From positions 15,681 to 57,861 of the forward strand of contig CAYMEV010000021.1 of assembly GCA_964389675.1 (NCBI GenBank): a stretch of 42,181 nt of DNA. The letters run 5' to 3'. Shown one piece after another: positions 17,346 through 26,600 of this stretch. A program made the position numbers and the translations under genes. Every line of letters begins with the position of its first letter. Position 1 is the first letter of the stretch. Source of the stretch: CAYMEV01 sp964389675 [NCBI: uncultured Candidatus Sumerlaeota bacterium] (GTDB lineage: Bacteria; CAYMEV01). The notes under the pieces are model-generated. The model was given only the letters and a program-made list of their open reading frames with translations, searched no databases and was not told the DNA's origin.

Positions 17346-18338
17346 ATGGCTACTTTAGGACTTTTAAAGCCTAAAAAGATATATTTTCACAAGCAGGATT
17401 TAACAGATAAATATGGAAAGTTTGTAATAGAGCCTCTTGCCAGAGGATTTGGATATACCCTTGGTAATTCACTCAGGAGAGTGCTGTTATCATCTATTGA
17501 AGGAAGTGCAGTCGTAGCTGTCAAACTTGAGAACATTTACCATGAGTTCTCTACTATACCTGGCGTAAATGAGGACACTACAGACCTGATCCTGAATCTG
17601 AAGAAAGTCAGGATAAAGCTGCTGACAGATAAACCCAAAAGCATGATCATTGATACCTCAGTTCCAGGCGAGGTCCTTGCAAGGGATATAAAAAGCGATG
17701 CTGACTTTGAAGTGATAAATCCGGAGTGCTATATATGCACCTTAGATGCAAATTCCAGATTAAAACTTGAGATGATTGCAAAAAAGGGATTAGGCTATGC
17801 TACAAGCGAAGAAAATATTGATGAGGATTTTGATTTGGGTTTTATACCTATTGACAGCATATTTTCTCCTATAAAAAAGGTTAGTTACAAAGTGGAACCA
17901 ACCAGGCTCGGGAAATCCATTAATTATGACAGGCTGACAATGGAGATAACTACAGATGGCAGTATAACGCCCGATGAAGCACTGGATAAGTCAGCTAAAA
18001 AGATAAGGGAATACCTTCTTCCCTTCCTAATATCATATGAAAGCCCTGAGGACATAAGTGCCTCTGTAGATAAGGACCTGGAAAAGCGCCTTGAGTTCCT
18101 CAATAAGGATGTAAGTGAGCTGGAGCTTTCTGTAAGATCTGCACACTGTCTTAAAAATGCGAATATTAAGACTATAAAGGACCTTGTTTTTAAATCTGAG
18201 ACTGAGATGATAAAAACGAAGAATTTCGGAAAGAAATCATTGAATGAGATTAAGCAGATACTTGCCAATATGGGGTTAAGGCTTGGTATGACCCACGAAG
18301 ACCTGGATATTCAGTCTTCAAAGCTTGAAAACAAATAA
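17346..18338 (+). CDS. rpoA: RNA polymerase alpha subunit
   Basis: Alpha dimerises to start RNA polymerase assembly, and its C-terminal domain binds UP elements and activators. It has 330 residues (usual 310-345). The N-terminal domain has GYTLGNSLRRVLLSS with the R44/R45 pair. The flexible linker is around 230-250, and the C-terminal domain has VRSAHCLKNANI with R264, matching E. coli R265. AAGGAG precedes the ATG. It lies between rpsD and rplQ, as expected. Confidence 0.98.
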   Translation: MATLGLLKPKKIYFHKQDLTDKYGKFVIEPLARGFGYTLGNSLRRVLLSSIEGSAVVAVKLENIYHEFSTIPGVNEDTTDLILNLKKVRIKLLTDKPKSMIIDTSVPGEVLARDIKSDADFEVINPECYICTLDANSRLKLEMIAKKGLGYATSEENIDEDFDLGFIPIDSIFSPIKKVSYKVEPTRLGKSINYDRLTMEITTDGSITPDEALDKSAKKIREYLLPFLISYESPEDISASVDKDLEKRLEFLNKDVSELELSVRSAHCLKNANIKTIKDLVFKSETEMIKTKNFGKKSLNEIKQILANMGLRLGMTHEDLDIQSSKLENK

Positions 18339-18356
18339 GGATGAGGGGATTTTAAA

Positions 18357-18860
18357 ATGGACCACAAAAACAGTTTTAATAAATTACAGAGAAAGGCCGA
18401 TGAAAGAAGAGCACTTATAAATGTACTGCTTACAGAGCTTTTCAGATATCAGAGGATTAAAACTACTCTTCCGAAAGCCAAAGCGCTGAAAAGGTATGCA
18501 GATAAGATCGTAACGCAGGCAAAAAAGGGACAGCTTCATAACCGCAGGAATGTGCTGAAAAGAATACAATCAAAAGAAGTAGTCTCAAACCTGTTTGATA
18601 ATATAGCCCCGAGGTTCAGTGAAAGAGAAGGGGGTTATACCCGTGTTCTAAAACTTCAGTCCAGAGTGGGCGACAATGCAAAAATGGCACTTGTTGAACT
18701 TGTTGATATTCCTGATTATAAAAAGCTGGATGATGTCAAAAAGAGCAAAAAAAGGCCGGCAAGCAGAACAGCAAAAAAACCCGCATATTTAGGGAAAAAG
18801 GCCAAAGAAAAGAAGGCCGCTCCCAAAAAAAAGGCTGAAAAAGTAGAGCAGCCTTCATAA
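18357..18860 (+). CDS. rplQ: 50S ribosomal protein L17 with a long basic tail
   Basis: L17 sits near the tunnel exit. Residues 1-120 match the family (RRALINVLLTELFRYQRIKTTLPKAKALKRYADK; GGYTRVLKLQSRVGDNAKMALVELVD). The protein continues to 167 residues, 40 or more beyond the usual 115-125. The tail is Lys/Ala/Pro-rich low complexity (KKKAEKVEQPS end), probably disordered and RNA-binding. The last gene of the classical cluster, it is followed 15 bp later, without a terminator, by a lipoprotein gene. Confidence 0.95.
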   Translation: MDHKNSFNKLQRKADERRALINVLLTELFRYQRIKTTLPKAKALKRYADKIVTQAKKGQLHNRRNVLKRIQSKEVVSNLFDNIAPRFSEREGGYTRVLKLQSRVGDNAKMALVELVDIPDYKKLDDVKKSKKRPASRTAKKPAYLGKKAKEKKAAPKKKAEKVEQPS

Positions 18861-18875
18861 AGCATAATTTCAGAA

Positions 18876-20075
18876 GTGTCTATTAACAGCTTATATAAGG
18901 CAGCAGTGATAAGTATTTTGCTTTACTCACTGCTGCTTTTTTATTCCTGTTCAGGTGATAACTCAGGAACCGCAGACATCAGCCAGGGTATCCTTATAGA
19001 CTCTGGCGCAATGAAAACAGCAAAAAATGAATTATTATCCATTATCCCCGCTCACGAATCATTGCCGCCTAAGGGGCCCGGGCTGGCACTGGCGATGGGA
19101 GGGGCCCATCTAAGGATCCTTAAGGAAAAGTACAGTGAAGTAATCATTACGATGCCACAGATTACAAATGGCCAGGTTCCGGTAGCATATGCTGTATCAT
19201 GCAGTCCGGAAGGTTCCTGCCTGGAATACAGAATCATAAAGAGGGATAAATTAAATACAGCAGTCAGGATAACGGTTAACGGGAAGAAGGATGCTGAGAT
19301 ACAGATTGAATGGATCGCTGTAGTGCTCTTAAAAAACAAACCTGAGATGCAATCAGAAATCAGGTGCCCGGAATCATTGATTAAACCCACATCATGTGTA
19401 CAGGCTGAGCATAAGAATATTAAGGCACTGTCAAGGGAGCTATGGCCGGAAGATGGAGAGATAAACAGCTATGCAGAAAATATCCAGTCTTTTATAATGG
19501 GTATGGTCCAGAAAAATCAGCCTGCAAAAATTGACGCAATAAGTATTCTCGATAGCGGATGCAACTGGATATGTACAGCAAATGCCAATCTTGCCTGTGC
19601 TTTAATGAGGACTAAGGGTATTTGCGCTCGCAGCCTTGCGGTGATACCGGTTATTTCACGCCGTCTTGAAATGCACAGGGTTGTTGAATATTGCATTGAT
19701 GGCCAGTGGATCAGCTTTGATCCGTCATCCCTTAATAAAAATATCCCTCTTATGCCATGGCAGGGGATAGTTATGGCACAAACCACCATAGATGATGAGG
19801 AAACTTCGATGAAGCCACGTATGGGCAGTATGCCGGGGTGCCCCTATGGCCAGGAGATTGAGATCTGCAGTAATGCAGTCAGCCTCTGGGGCAATGATTT
19901 CTTCTGGACTATTGCCATTCCCCTTGCTGAATTTGAAGTGGACGAAGAAAACGCCAGGCTGATTGAAACGGAATGGATAAGGTTTCTGGAAACAGGGCTG
20001 ATCCAGAGAAAGCAGATCAATGCAGCAAGAGCTGAAAACCTCAATGATTTAATAAAACACTTCAAACAGGATTAA
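18876..20075 (+). CDS. Transglutaminase-like lipoprotein of unknown substrate
   Basis: A predicted exported protein of 399 residues. The N-terminus has a hydrophobic stretch (AVISILLYSLLLFYSC) ending in a cysteine at 25, with Leu, Phe, Tyr and Ser before it. This is an acceptable but not classical lipobox. The C-terminal half resembles the transglutaminase-like/papain fold: C233 is followed 15 residues later by GICAR, then H267 (MHRVVEYC) and D282 (SFDPSS) complete a Cys-His-Asp triad. It may be a peptidase or an inactive relative. The GTG start has no clear ribosome binding site; a second GTG ten codons on has AAGG nearby and is possible. The gene may be transcribed with rplQ. Confidence 0.7.
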   Translation: MSINSLYKAAVISILLYSLLLFYSCSGDNSGTADISQGILIDSGAMKTAKNELLSIIPAHESLPPKGPGLALAMGGAHLRILKEKYSEVIITMPQITNGQVPVAYAVSCSPEGSCLEYRIIKRDKLNTAVRITVNGKKDAEIQIEWIAVVLLKNKPEMQSEIRCPESLIKPTSCVQAEHKNIKALSRELWPEDGEINSYAENIQSFIMGMVQKNQPAKIDAISILDSGCNWICTANANLACALMRTKGICARSLAVIPVISRRLEMHRVVEYCIDGQWISFDPSSLNKNIPLMPWQGIVMAQTTIDDEETSMKPRMGSMPGCPYGQEIEICSNAVSLWGNDFFWTIAIPLAEFEVDEENARLIETEWIRFLETGLIQRKQINAARAENLNDLIKHFKQD

Positions 20076-20146
20076 GGCATTGCGCAGCGTTTTATTTAAA
20101 AATTCAATGTTATTACTAAACTGCTGCAACCTGTGTTATTATCAGC

Positions 20147-20518
20147 TTATTTGAAATATGATGCCATGCAGTTATCAGATTCCCATACATTCACCCGGAC
20201 CAGGCTGGCATCCTTGTACTCTTTAAGTGCAGAACTGATTTTCAGGTATATCTGATAGCTTATATTTTCTGCTGATGGATTTATATTTTTGAATTCAGGC
20301 AGGTCATTCAAAACAGTATGGTCGAATAGGCCAAGCACATCCGATAAAATCTTTTTAAGATTGTAAAAATCTATTGCAAGGCCAATTTTATCTAAATTAT
20401 CCCTGTCGATAAAAATTTCTACCTTATAATTATGACCATGAAGGTTTTCGCATTTGCCGTCATAGAACATTAGCTTATGAGCTGCGCAGAAGGAACCCCT
20501 TACCATTAATTGAAACAC
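20147..20518 (-). CDS. queD: 6-carboxy-tetrahydropterin synthase / 6-pyruvoyl-tetrahydropterin synthase family
   Basis: QueD converts dihydroneopterin triphosphate to 6-carboxy-tetrahydropterin in queuosine/7-deazaguanine synthesis. It has 123 residues (usual 115-135). The zinc ligands are H14, H27 and H29 (LHGHNY). Catalytic residues are C23, the D66-H67 pair (FDHTVLND) and E113 (VWES). The PSAENIS segment is typical. The start is GTG with AAGGAG about 7 nt upstream, formed within the end of the preceding transporter gene. It is the last gene of the leftward run. No other queuosine gene is nearby, so pairing with the transporter could be incidental. No clear terminator follows. Confidence 0.88.
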   Translation of the reverse strand: MFQLMVRGSFCAAHKLMFYDGKCENLHGHNYKVEIFIDRDNLDKIGLAIDFYNLKKILSDVLGLFDHTVLNDLPEFKNINPSAENISYQIYLKISSALKEYKDASLVRVNVWESDNCMASYFK

Positions 20519-20519
20519 T

Positions 20520-22970
20520 CTATATCTCCTTCCTTTTTCTTCTAAAATAATTAATATAAACAGGAAGAATAAAAAGGGAATAAAAAAGAGAAGCTGAAAT
20601 TCCTATGGATGATAGCAGCCCTATCTGAAAAAGCCCTGTATAGCTGGAGAACATAAGGCTTCCAAAGCCTGCTATCGTAGTTAATGAGGTCATTACTACA
20701 GGGAAGAATACACCCTTAAACGATTCAGCTTCATTTTTTGTGAGGGTGAAGCGGTGCATGAAATGTATGCCGTCATCTATGCCTATTCCAAATACTATTG
20801 GAAGCACTATTATGCTGGAATAATTGAAATCAATCTTCAGGAGGATCATTGCGAAGATCACTGTAAGCAGTGAGTAAGAAGTTGGCATAAGTGCTAAAAG
20901 GGCATGCCAGTTCCTGAATTTTAAGAATACAATAATAAATGTTGCCAGTACAGCGCACAGGATTGCATAGGGAAAAGAATCCCTGACAATCTTCTCTATG
21001 TTCCCTACAATAATCCCTATATCAAAAAACCTTATCAGGCCATTTCCGCTCTCGTGTTTTAGAAAAGCCTCCATATCCTTTGCATTCTCAAACCTGATGG
21101 GAAGCATAATTGCTGTTATACTGCCTTCATCATATACTATGAGCCGGTCAAAGATACTGCTGAAGCTGCTGTTCTGGACCAGCTCATCAAAATTCATTAT
21201 CATTTCTTCTTCTATAATTTTTTCTATATCACCTGTATAAGACATTACATAATCACTGTTCAGATTATACATTCCGCTGAGATCCAGAATATTCCGGTTA
21301 ACCGAGCTGAAGTCGATTTTCCTGAGATTATCCCTGATTATTTCCATTTCTTCTGTGTTTTTAAATATCCTGCTGATATCGAAAAAGCTGTAATTATAGC
21401 TTTCCTGCTTTGATTTCAGGAAGGATGCCGCTTTATGGATATTGTCAACCATATCAGTTTTTGCATCAATTATGCCGAATATATTGTTTTCACCCATATC
21501 AAAATTCTTGAATGCATATGCGAGATTGTTTGATGGTATGTCAAGCCTCGGCCGCAGTGTCTGAAAATCTGCATCAAAATTCAGCCTTTTAATGCCCAAC
21601 CCTATAAAGATGCACATAAGGAATAGAATTGCTGTGGATATCAGGACTGTTAACCTGCAGTTACTGTAAAACAGCTTAAAAATCCTTTCACCGGCAGCCG
21701 TGCTAATGATTTTTTTCGGGTGAGAAGCAAATACCGGGTAGAACAGGATAATTGAGATAAACATAAACAGGATGCCTGAGCCTATTATTACTGCTAACTG
21801 CTGTATGAGCCTGAATTTTATTATATACAGTGAAAAGAAGCAGAAAGATGTCGTCAGTGATCCGAATAATATACCCGAGAATGCATTCTCATATGTCTTT
21901 TTGAGCCTTTTTACTGCATTGCCGGGAGTTATGGACATATCCGTTGAATACAGGTGAATAAGGTAGTCTATTCCTAAAGCCAGCAGAACTGCGCTGAATG
22001 CTGCTACAAATATGTTTATACGTCCGTAAATTACTATTGCTGTTGCGTATGTGGCAAGAATACCGAATGAGAGGAGTGAAAAAAGCGCCAGAAGGCTCGT
22101 GAAACCCCTGAATGACAGATAGAAGAGAAGAGAAAGGAATATGAATGTAAATGTGATTGAGATAATAATGTCCCTTCTGATTGTAACTGAGTCATAATAG
22201 GAGAAGATATGCCCTCCTGCAAGCATATAGCTGAACTGACTGTCAGGGCTTTCTATGTCATAAAACTGGCTTTCCGCTATATTCATTCCACTTCGGCCTG
22301 CTTCCTCTTCTATTATGGTTTTTAATCCTTCAAGAAAAATTCTGTTCCTGTCTATCTCCTGGGGAGCAAAGCTGGTTTTTATTATTATTAAAAGGCTTTT
22401 CTGGTCTTTGCTCAAATATTGAGGGCCTTGCTGTCCAAGCTTATCAAAATCCAGCTGTCCGAGTATATCATTGTATATATTAAGTATATCATCCGTAAAA
22501 AACTGTAATTCTCCAAGCCTTCCAAAGCTGTTATAGAATCTGTCAAGCCTTTTTTTTATCCCTTCCCTTGTAGAAAGGCCTGCAGAAAGCTCCATGCTCT
22601 GGTCTTTATCCATGAACAGATAGAAATGATCAAGGAAGAAGGATTCAATATTGTCTATATTGTATTCCTTTTCCAGGTTTATGGAATGGATGCAGTCAAG
22701 AGCCCTGAGCTTTTCTTCGATATTTATTTTCAGGTCATAAAGGTATCCTGTATCTTCAGCGTTCTGAGAGTGCAGTATGACAAAAAGCTCATCCTGCCTG
22801 AGTATCCCCTGCAGGTCCTTGTCCTCAAGATACTGTTCAAAATTTGTATCTATTTTCAGCCGGCTTGCTGAAAAAATCAGAAGCAGGATGAATAACAGCA
22901 TAAATATGATCCGGAAAGCGGATCTATTGTTGTAGATTGTTGATATTAACCATTCGGGATATCTGTTCAT
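20520..22970 (-). CDS. RND/MMPL-family exporter
   Basis: An inner-membrane transporter of 816 residues with the duplicated RND layout. TM1 lies near 18-37, a large periplasmic loop follows to about 265, then TM2-6. Halfway a second single TM starts near 440, then another periplasmic domain, and TM8-12 fill 660-810. The repeated signature is GIDYLIHL (333-340) in the first half and GIGIDDGIHF (728-737) in the second. The family (MmpL, HpnN-like) usually exports lipids or hopanoids using the proton gradient. It overlaps the glycosyltransferase gene by 4 bp (ATGA). The substrate is unknown, but the TamB and glycosyltransferase neighbours point to an envelope glycolipid. Confidence 0.85.
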   Translation of the reverse strand: MNRYPEWLISTIYNNRSAFRIIFMLLFILLLIFSASRLKIDTNFEQYLEDKDLQGILRQDELFVILHSQNAEDTGYLYDLKINIEEKLRALDCIHSINLEKEYNIDNIESFFLDHFYLFMDKDQSMELSAGLSTREGIKKRLDRFYNSFGRLGELQFFTDDILNIYNDILGQLDFDKLGQQGPQYLSKDQKSLLIIIKTSFAPQEIDRNRIFLEGLKTIIEEEAGRSGMNIAESQFYDIESPDSQFSYMLAGGHIFSYYDSVTIRRDIIISITFTFIFLSLLFYLSFRGFTSLLALFSLLSFGILATYATAIVIYGRINIFVAAFSAVLLALGIDYLIHLYSTDMSITPGNAVKRLKKTYENAFSGILFGSLTTSFCFFSLYIIKFRLIQQLAVIIGSGILFMFISIILFYPVFASHPKKIISTAAGERIFKLFYSNCRLTVLISTAILFLMCIFIGLGIKRLNFDADFQTLRPRLDIPSNNLAYAFKNFDMGENNIFGIIDAKTDMVDNIHKAASFLKSKQESYNYSFFDISRIFKNTEEMEIIRDNLRKIDFSSVNRNILDLSGMYNLNSDYVMSYTGDIEKIIEEEMIMNFDELVQNSSFSSIFDRLIVYDEGSITAIMLPIRFENAKDMEAFLKHESGNGLIRFFDIGIIVGNIEKIVRDSFPYAILCAVLATFIIVFLKFRNWHALLALMPTSYSLLTVIFAMILLKIDFNYSSIIVLPIVFGIGIDDGIHFMHRFTLTKNEAESFKGVFFPVVMTSLTTIAGFGSLMFSSYTGLFQIGLLSSIGISASLFYSLFILPVYINYFRRKRKEI

Positions 22971-23674
22971 ATTTGGCCGGAACCCTTTTTTATAAGGAGT
23001 TTTATCATTACAAAAAGAGATTTAACTGTTATTATTGTAAAATCCCTTACAGGCCTGAAATGGGAAATATTCTCCTTCTTCTTAAAATAAACGGCCTGTA
23101 TATCAATTTCCTTTATTCTAAATCCAAGCTTTACTGCATAGATAAGGACTTCTGTCTCAAGAGAAAAATCATGGTATCCCGGGAAGAATTTTTTGAAAAT
23201 GCTAAGCCTGTAGGCCCGGAAACCGCACTGGGCATCCTTTATCCTTTCCCCGATAAGGAAAGAAAGCACCCTGGATGAAATGGTATTGGAGTAGTATTTT
23301 ATCCAGGGGAATGCAAGCCTGTTGCCTGTCCTGTTGCCGTTAATGATATCATGCTCATCCTGGCTGATGAGCCTGAGGAATTTTGGGATATCTTCCGGCT
23401 GATGCTGATAATCACCATCAATGGATATTACCCATTCATAATTGTTCTCCATGCCGTAAAGGAAACCGTCAATAAGGCATTTGCCTTTTCCCATGTTGCT
23501 TTCGTGGTCTATCAGCCTGCAATGCTCAGCGATATATTCTTTATCGAGGTTATCAGAACCGTCATTGATGATCAGGATATCCTCCAGATATTTCTTTATC
23601 TCCTTTATCAATCCGTAGAACCTCTCCGGGGGATTGTAGACAGGTATTATTACGAGTATTGCAGGCTTATTCAA
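22967..23674 (-). CDS. Family 2 glycosyltransferase (dolichol-phosphate-mannose-synthase-like)
   Basis: A cytosolic GT-A fold enzyme of 235 residues that moves a sugar from a nucleotide donor. ILVIIPVYNPP opens the fold, the DGD metal motif is in SIDGDYQHQ (D86, D88), and DAQCGFRAY (147-155) is the acceptor-side motif typical of polyprenyl-phosphate sugar transferases. The chosen TTG start has GGAG 6-7 nt upstream and overlaps the tamB stop by 8 bp. A TTG four codons earlier, starting at 23686, is an alternative but has poorer spacing. There are no clear membrane helices, only a weakly hydrophobic C-terminus (FVMIKLLIKK). It is coupled by an ATGA overlap to the RND gene. Confidence 0.85.
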   Translation of the reverse strand: MNKPAILVIIPVYNPPERFYGLIKEIKKYLEDILIINDGSDNLDKEYIAEHCRLIDHESNMGKGKCLIDGFLYGMENNYEWVISIDGDYQHQPEDIPKFLRLISQDEHDIINGNRTGNRLAFPWIKYYSNTISSRVLSFLIGERIKDAQCGFRAYRLSIFKKFFPGYHDFSLETEVLIYAVKLGFRIKEIDIQAVYFKKKENISHFRPVRDFTIITVKSLFVMIKLLIKKGSGQI

Positions 23675-26600
23675 AGGATGCTCCAAGCTGAATGTCAGCT
23701 CCTATACTCCCGAATTCGCTTCTCTGAAGGATTGCATTTAAATTGCTGGTTATCTGGTATTTCAGGATTGCGATCTGCTCTTCACCATAGGATGTGCTGA
23801 ATGAGTATAATAAGAAGAGGCGGTTAGTAAGCCTCTTTTCAATTGTTATTTTTGCTGAGAGGTCAGATTGTGATCCGCTTAATATGGGGGTAATTGTTAT
23901 CTTATCAAATTTGAACAGGTCTTCGGCGGTTTTTTCAAGGTAGCTTGTCAGATTGCTTGTAAGTATCGTACTTATACCGTATTCTCCGAACCTTGTCTGG
24001 CTTCCTCCTGCCATATGGTCCTGCGTGGTTCTTCCTGACCCTAAAAGGCTTAAAATATCTATCTCCGGAAGGGAAGGGCTCGATGTGAGATCTAATACAG
24101 GATTATCAAGGCTGCCGGAGACAGCAACGCTTATATTATAGCCGTTTATAAAGGTTTTTCCCGAAAAATTGACATTCGGGTCCAGCCTGAAAGGGTTTAC
24201 AAACTCTGCATTTCCCTTTAATTCCTTAAATGTATTGTTCAGCAGATATATTTCTCCGCTGATTACTTCAGCCCTTCCGAGAAGTATCGGATTCAGAAGG
24301 CCTCCCTTGACCTCCAGGTCAGCCTTAAATGACAGCTTTCCAAGATCATTGTCCATGGACAGATTCCTTTCCCCTGTCACCTTTATATCCATCCTTACAA
24401 TATCTTCGCTCCTCGATGCGGATGCATCATAGGTCGACCGGCCTGTTATGACGCCCCTTATCATATTGCTGAGCTTTGATGCGAGCTCAATCTTCTCAAC
24501 ATATCTGAAATAATTAAGGTTTACATCACCTGAAAGAATAAAACCTGACCGCGAATCTCCATTAAACCTCAGGTCTGCGTTAAATCTTGAATCAAATGTC
24601 TTGGGCCATGTATAGCTTATGTCCTTTGCCATTATATTAAGCAGGACATTATCGATCCCCTCCGTACTAAAGAGTATATTCCCGCCAATAAGAAGTTCGC
24701 CCTTGTTCAGGCGCGCATTGAGCTCTTTCACGCTAATGTTTGTACCTGAAATATAAAAGTCGCCGTTTATATTGGTTATTGGATAAGAGAGGTCCCGGAT
24801 CCTTATAAATCCGTTTGCGAGCTTTGTATTTCCCTGAAAAACAGGCTCAGATATCTTGCCGAAAAGGTCAAGATATATCTCTGAATCCCCTCTGAGGGTA
24901 TATATTAATTCTGAAGGAAGAAACTGCGAGAATAATGATATATCGATATTAGACTGCAGGTTCAGGTCATAACCGGAAACAGGGTCGATTATCCCGCTTA
25001 TCCTGAATATGTTCTTTGAGTTTTCAAGCAGAAAATCCTTTATTATAAGCTGCCTGCTTGTATAAACGATCTTAATAGTCTCCGGGTTTATGTATTCCTT
25101 CTTCATAAAATTCAGATTCATATTCTCTATGTGAAACTGGACAAACAGGGAGTCAATATTCTCCAGGTTGATACTGCCTGCTATATTGCCTTTCAAAGGC
25201 ATGGCAATATCCTTTATTTCATTCTCTGACATCATGCTCAGGTATCTTATAATATCCGGGGAATTTATATCTCCATCTGCTTCAATATTGTATATATCAT
25301 TTATTCTGCCGTTTATATTTACTGAATCCTCCATTCTTATTGAAAATGTACCGTTATTTTCGCTAAGATTCATAATAAATGGTATATCAGGCAGACTGCT
25401 GCCCTCTTTGTATATGCTTTTGAACGATCCTGACAGTTCAGCATTTATAAGGTCCAGTGTTCCCCCGCTGCTTAGTTTTATATCTGCAAGCATGTTATCA
25501 AACCCGGTTATTGCCTTAATTTGCTTTCTATCAAATATTGAGGACCCTCTGGATTCAAAATCCAGCCAATATTCATTTTTTTTGAAATCATATCTGCCGG
25601 AAGCGTCTGCTGTTCCCTGAGGCAAAGAAAATTCAGCATTGTCCAGCGATAATATATCATCCCGGTAACTTCCGCTTATATTGCCTGATCCAAGATACAG
25701 GTCCTCATAGCGGATCCCTTCTGCCATTATATTTTCAAAATCAATAAAGACATCATCGCCTTTGCTGCCTATCATTATGCTTCCTGTTACTTCACTTTCA
25801 GCAGGGACGTCCAGGCCATATATGCCCAGCACATCTGAAGCATTATAACCGTCGGAATTTATGGCAAGCTCAAGGAGCTTATCAGCATTTTCCATAAGGT
25901 CAATATAACCATCAGCAGATACACGATTCCCGCCTTTCAGAATTACTGTCTGTAATAATTCGATCTTCTGGTCAAAGTAGTTTACCTTTCCTGATATATC
26001 ACCAAGAAATGTGCCGGAGAAAACCACATTCTGAGCTTTCAGCTCTGATTCTATCAGGGGATTTTCTGCTTCCCCTTTAATGGTGCCAGTGATTACCCCG
26101 GTTCCTGACCCGACTATATTGGAATCCCAGAACTCCAGGAAAGAGCCCGCTGATTCCTTATCCCCTGAAAGAATCTCAGCTGCAACAAGCTGTCTGATAA
26201 AGCGATGCTGATCTGCCGGATCATTGATCTGATATGTAAAGTATCCGTCAATATTTCCCGAATCTGTATTATATTCCCCGGTGCAGGAAATGGTGGAACT
26301 GTCTATGGAAATGTTTTCAGCAGAAGCTCTTATAATGCTGCCTGTATAATCTATTATAATATCAGCGCTTATGGGTGAATAACCCCTGTCATTTTTAAGT
26401 ACCTTCATATCTGCATTTATGCCCGGCAGAAGAACATCCTTATTTATATCAAGACTGAGAATGCCTTTTAGCGAGATATCCTGGTAAAATGTGCTTTCAT
26501 GGCCGGCGAAGGAAGATAGAAATCGGTTAGTGTCAATATGGCCGATATAAAAATCAGCATCAGCAAGATGTCCAGTTTTGTCTATCAGGCTGTCGATGTT

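Noticed and set aside
20076-20146. Terminator between the convergent transglutaminase-like and queD genes
   Set aside because: Only short, weak inverted repeats (GCTG/CAGC, TGCGCA) are present and none is followed by a clear T-run.
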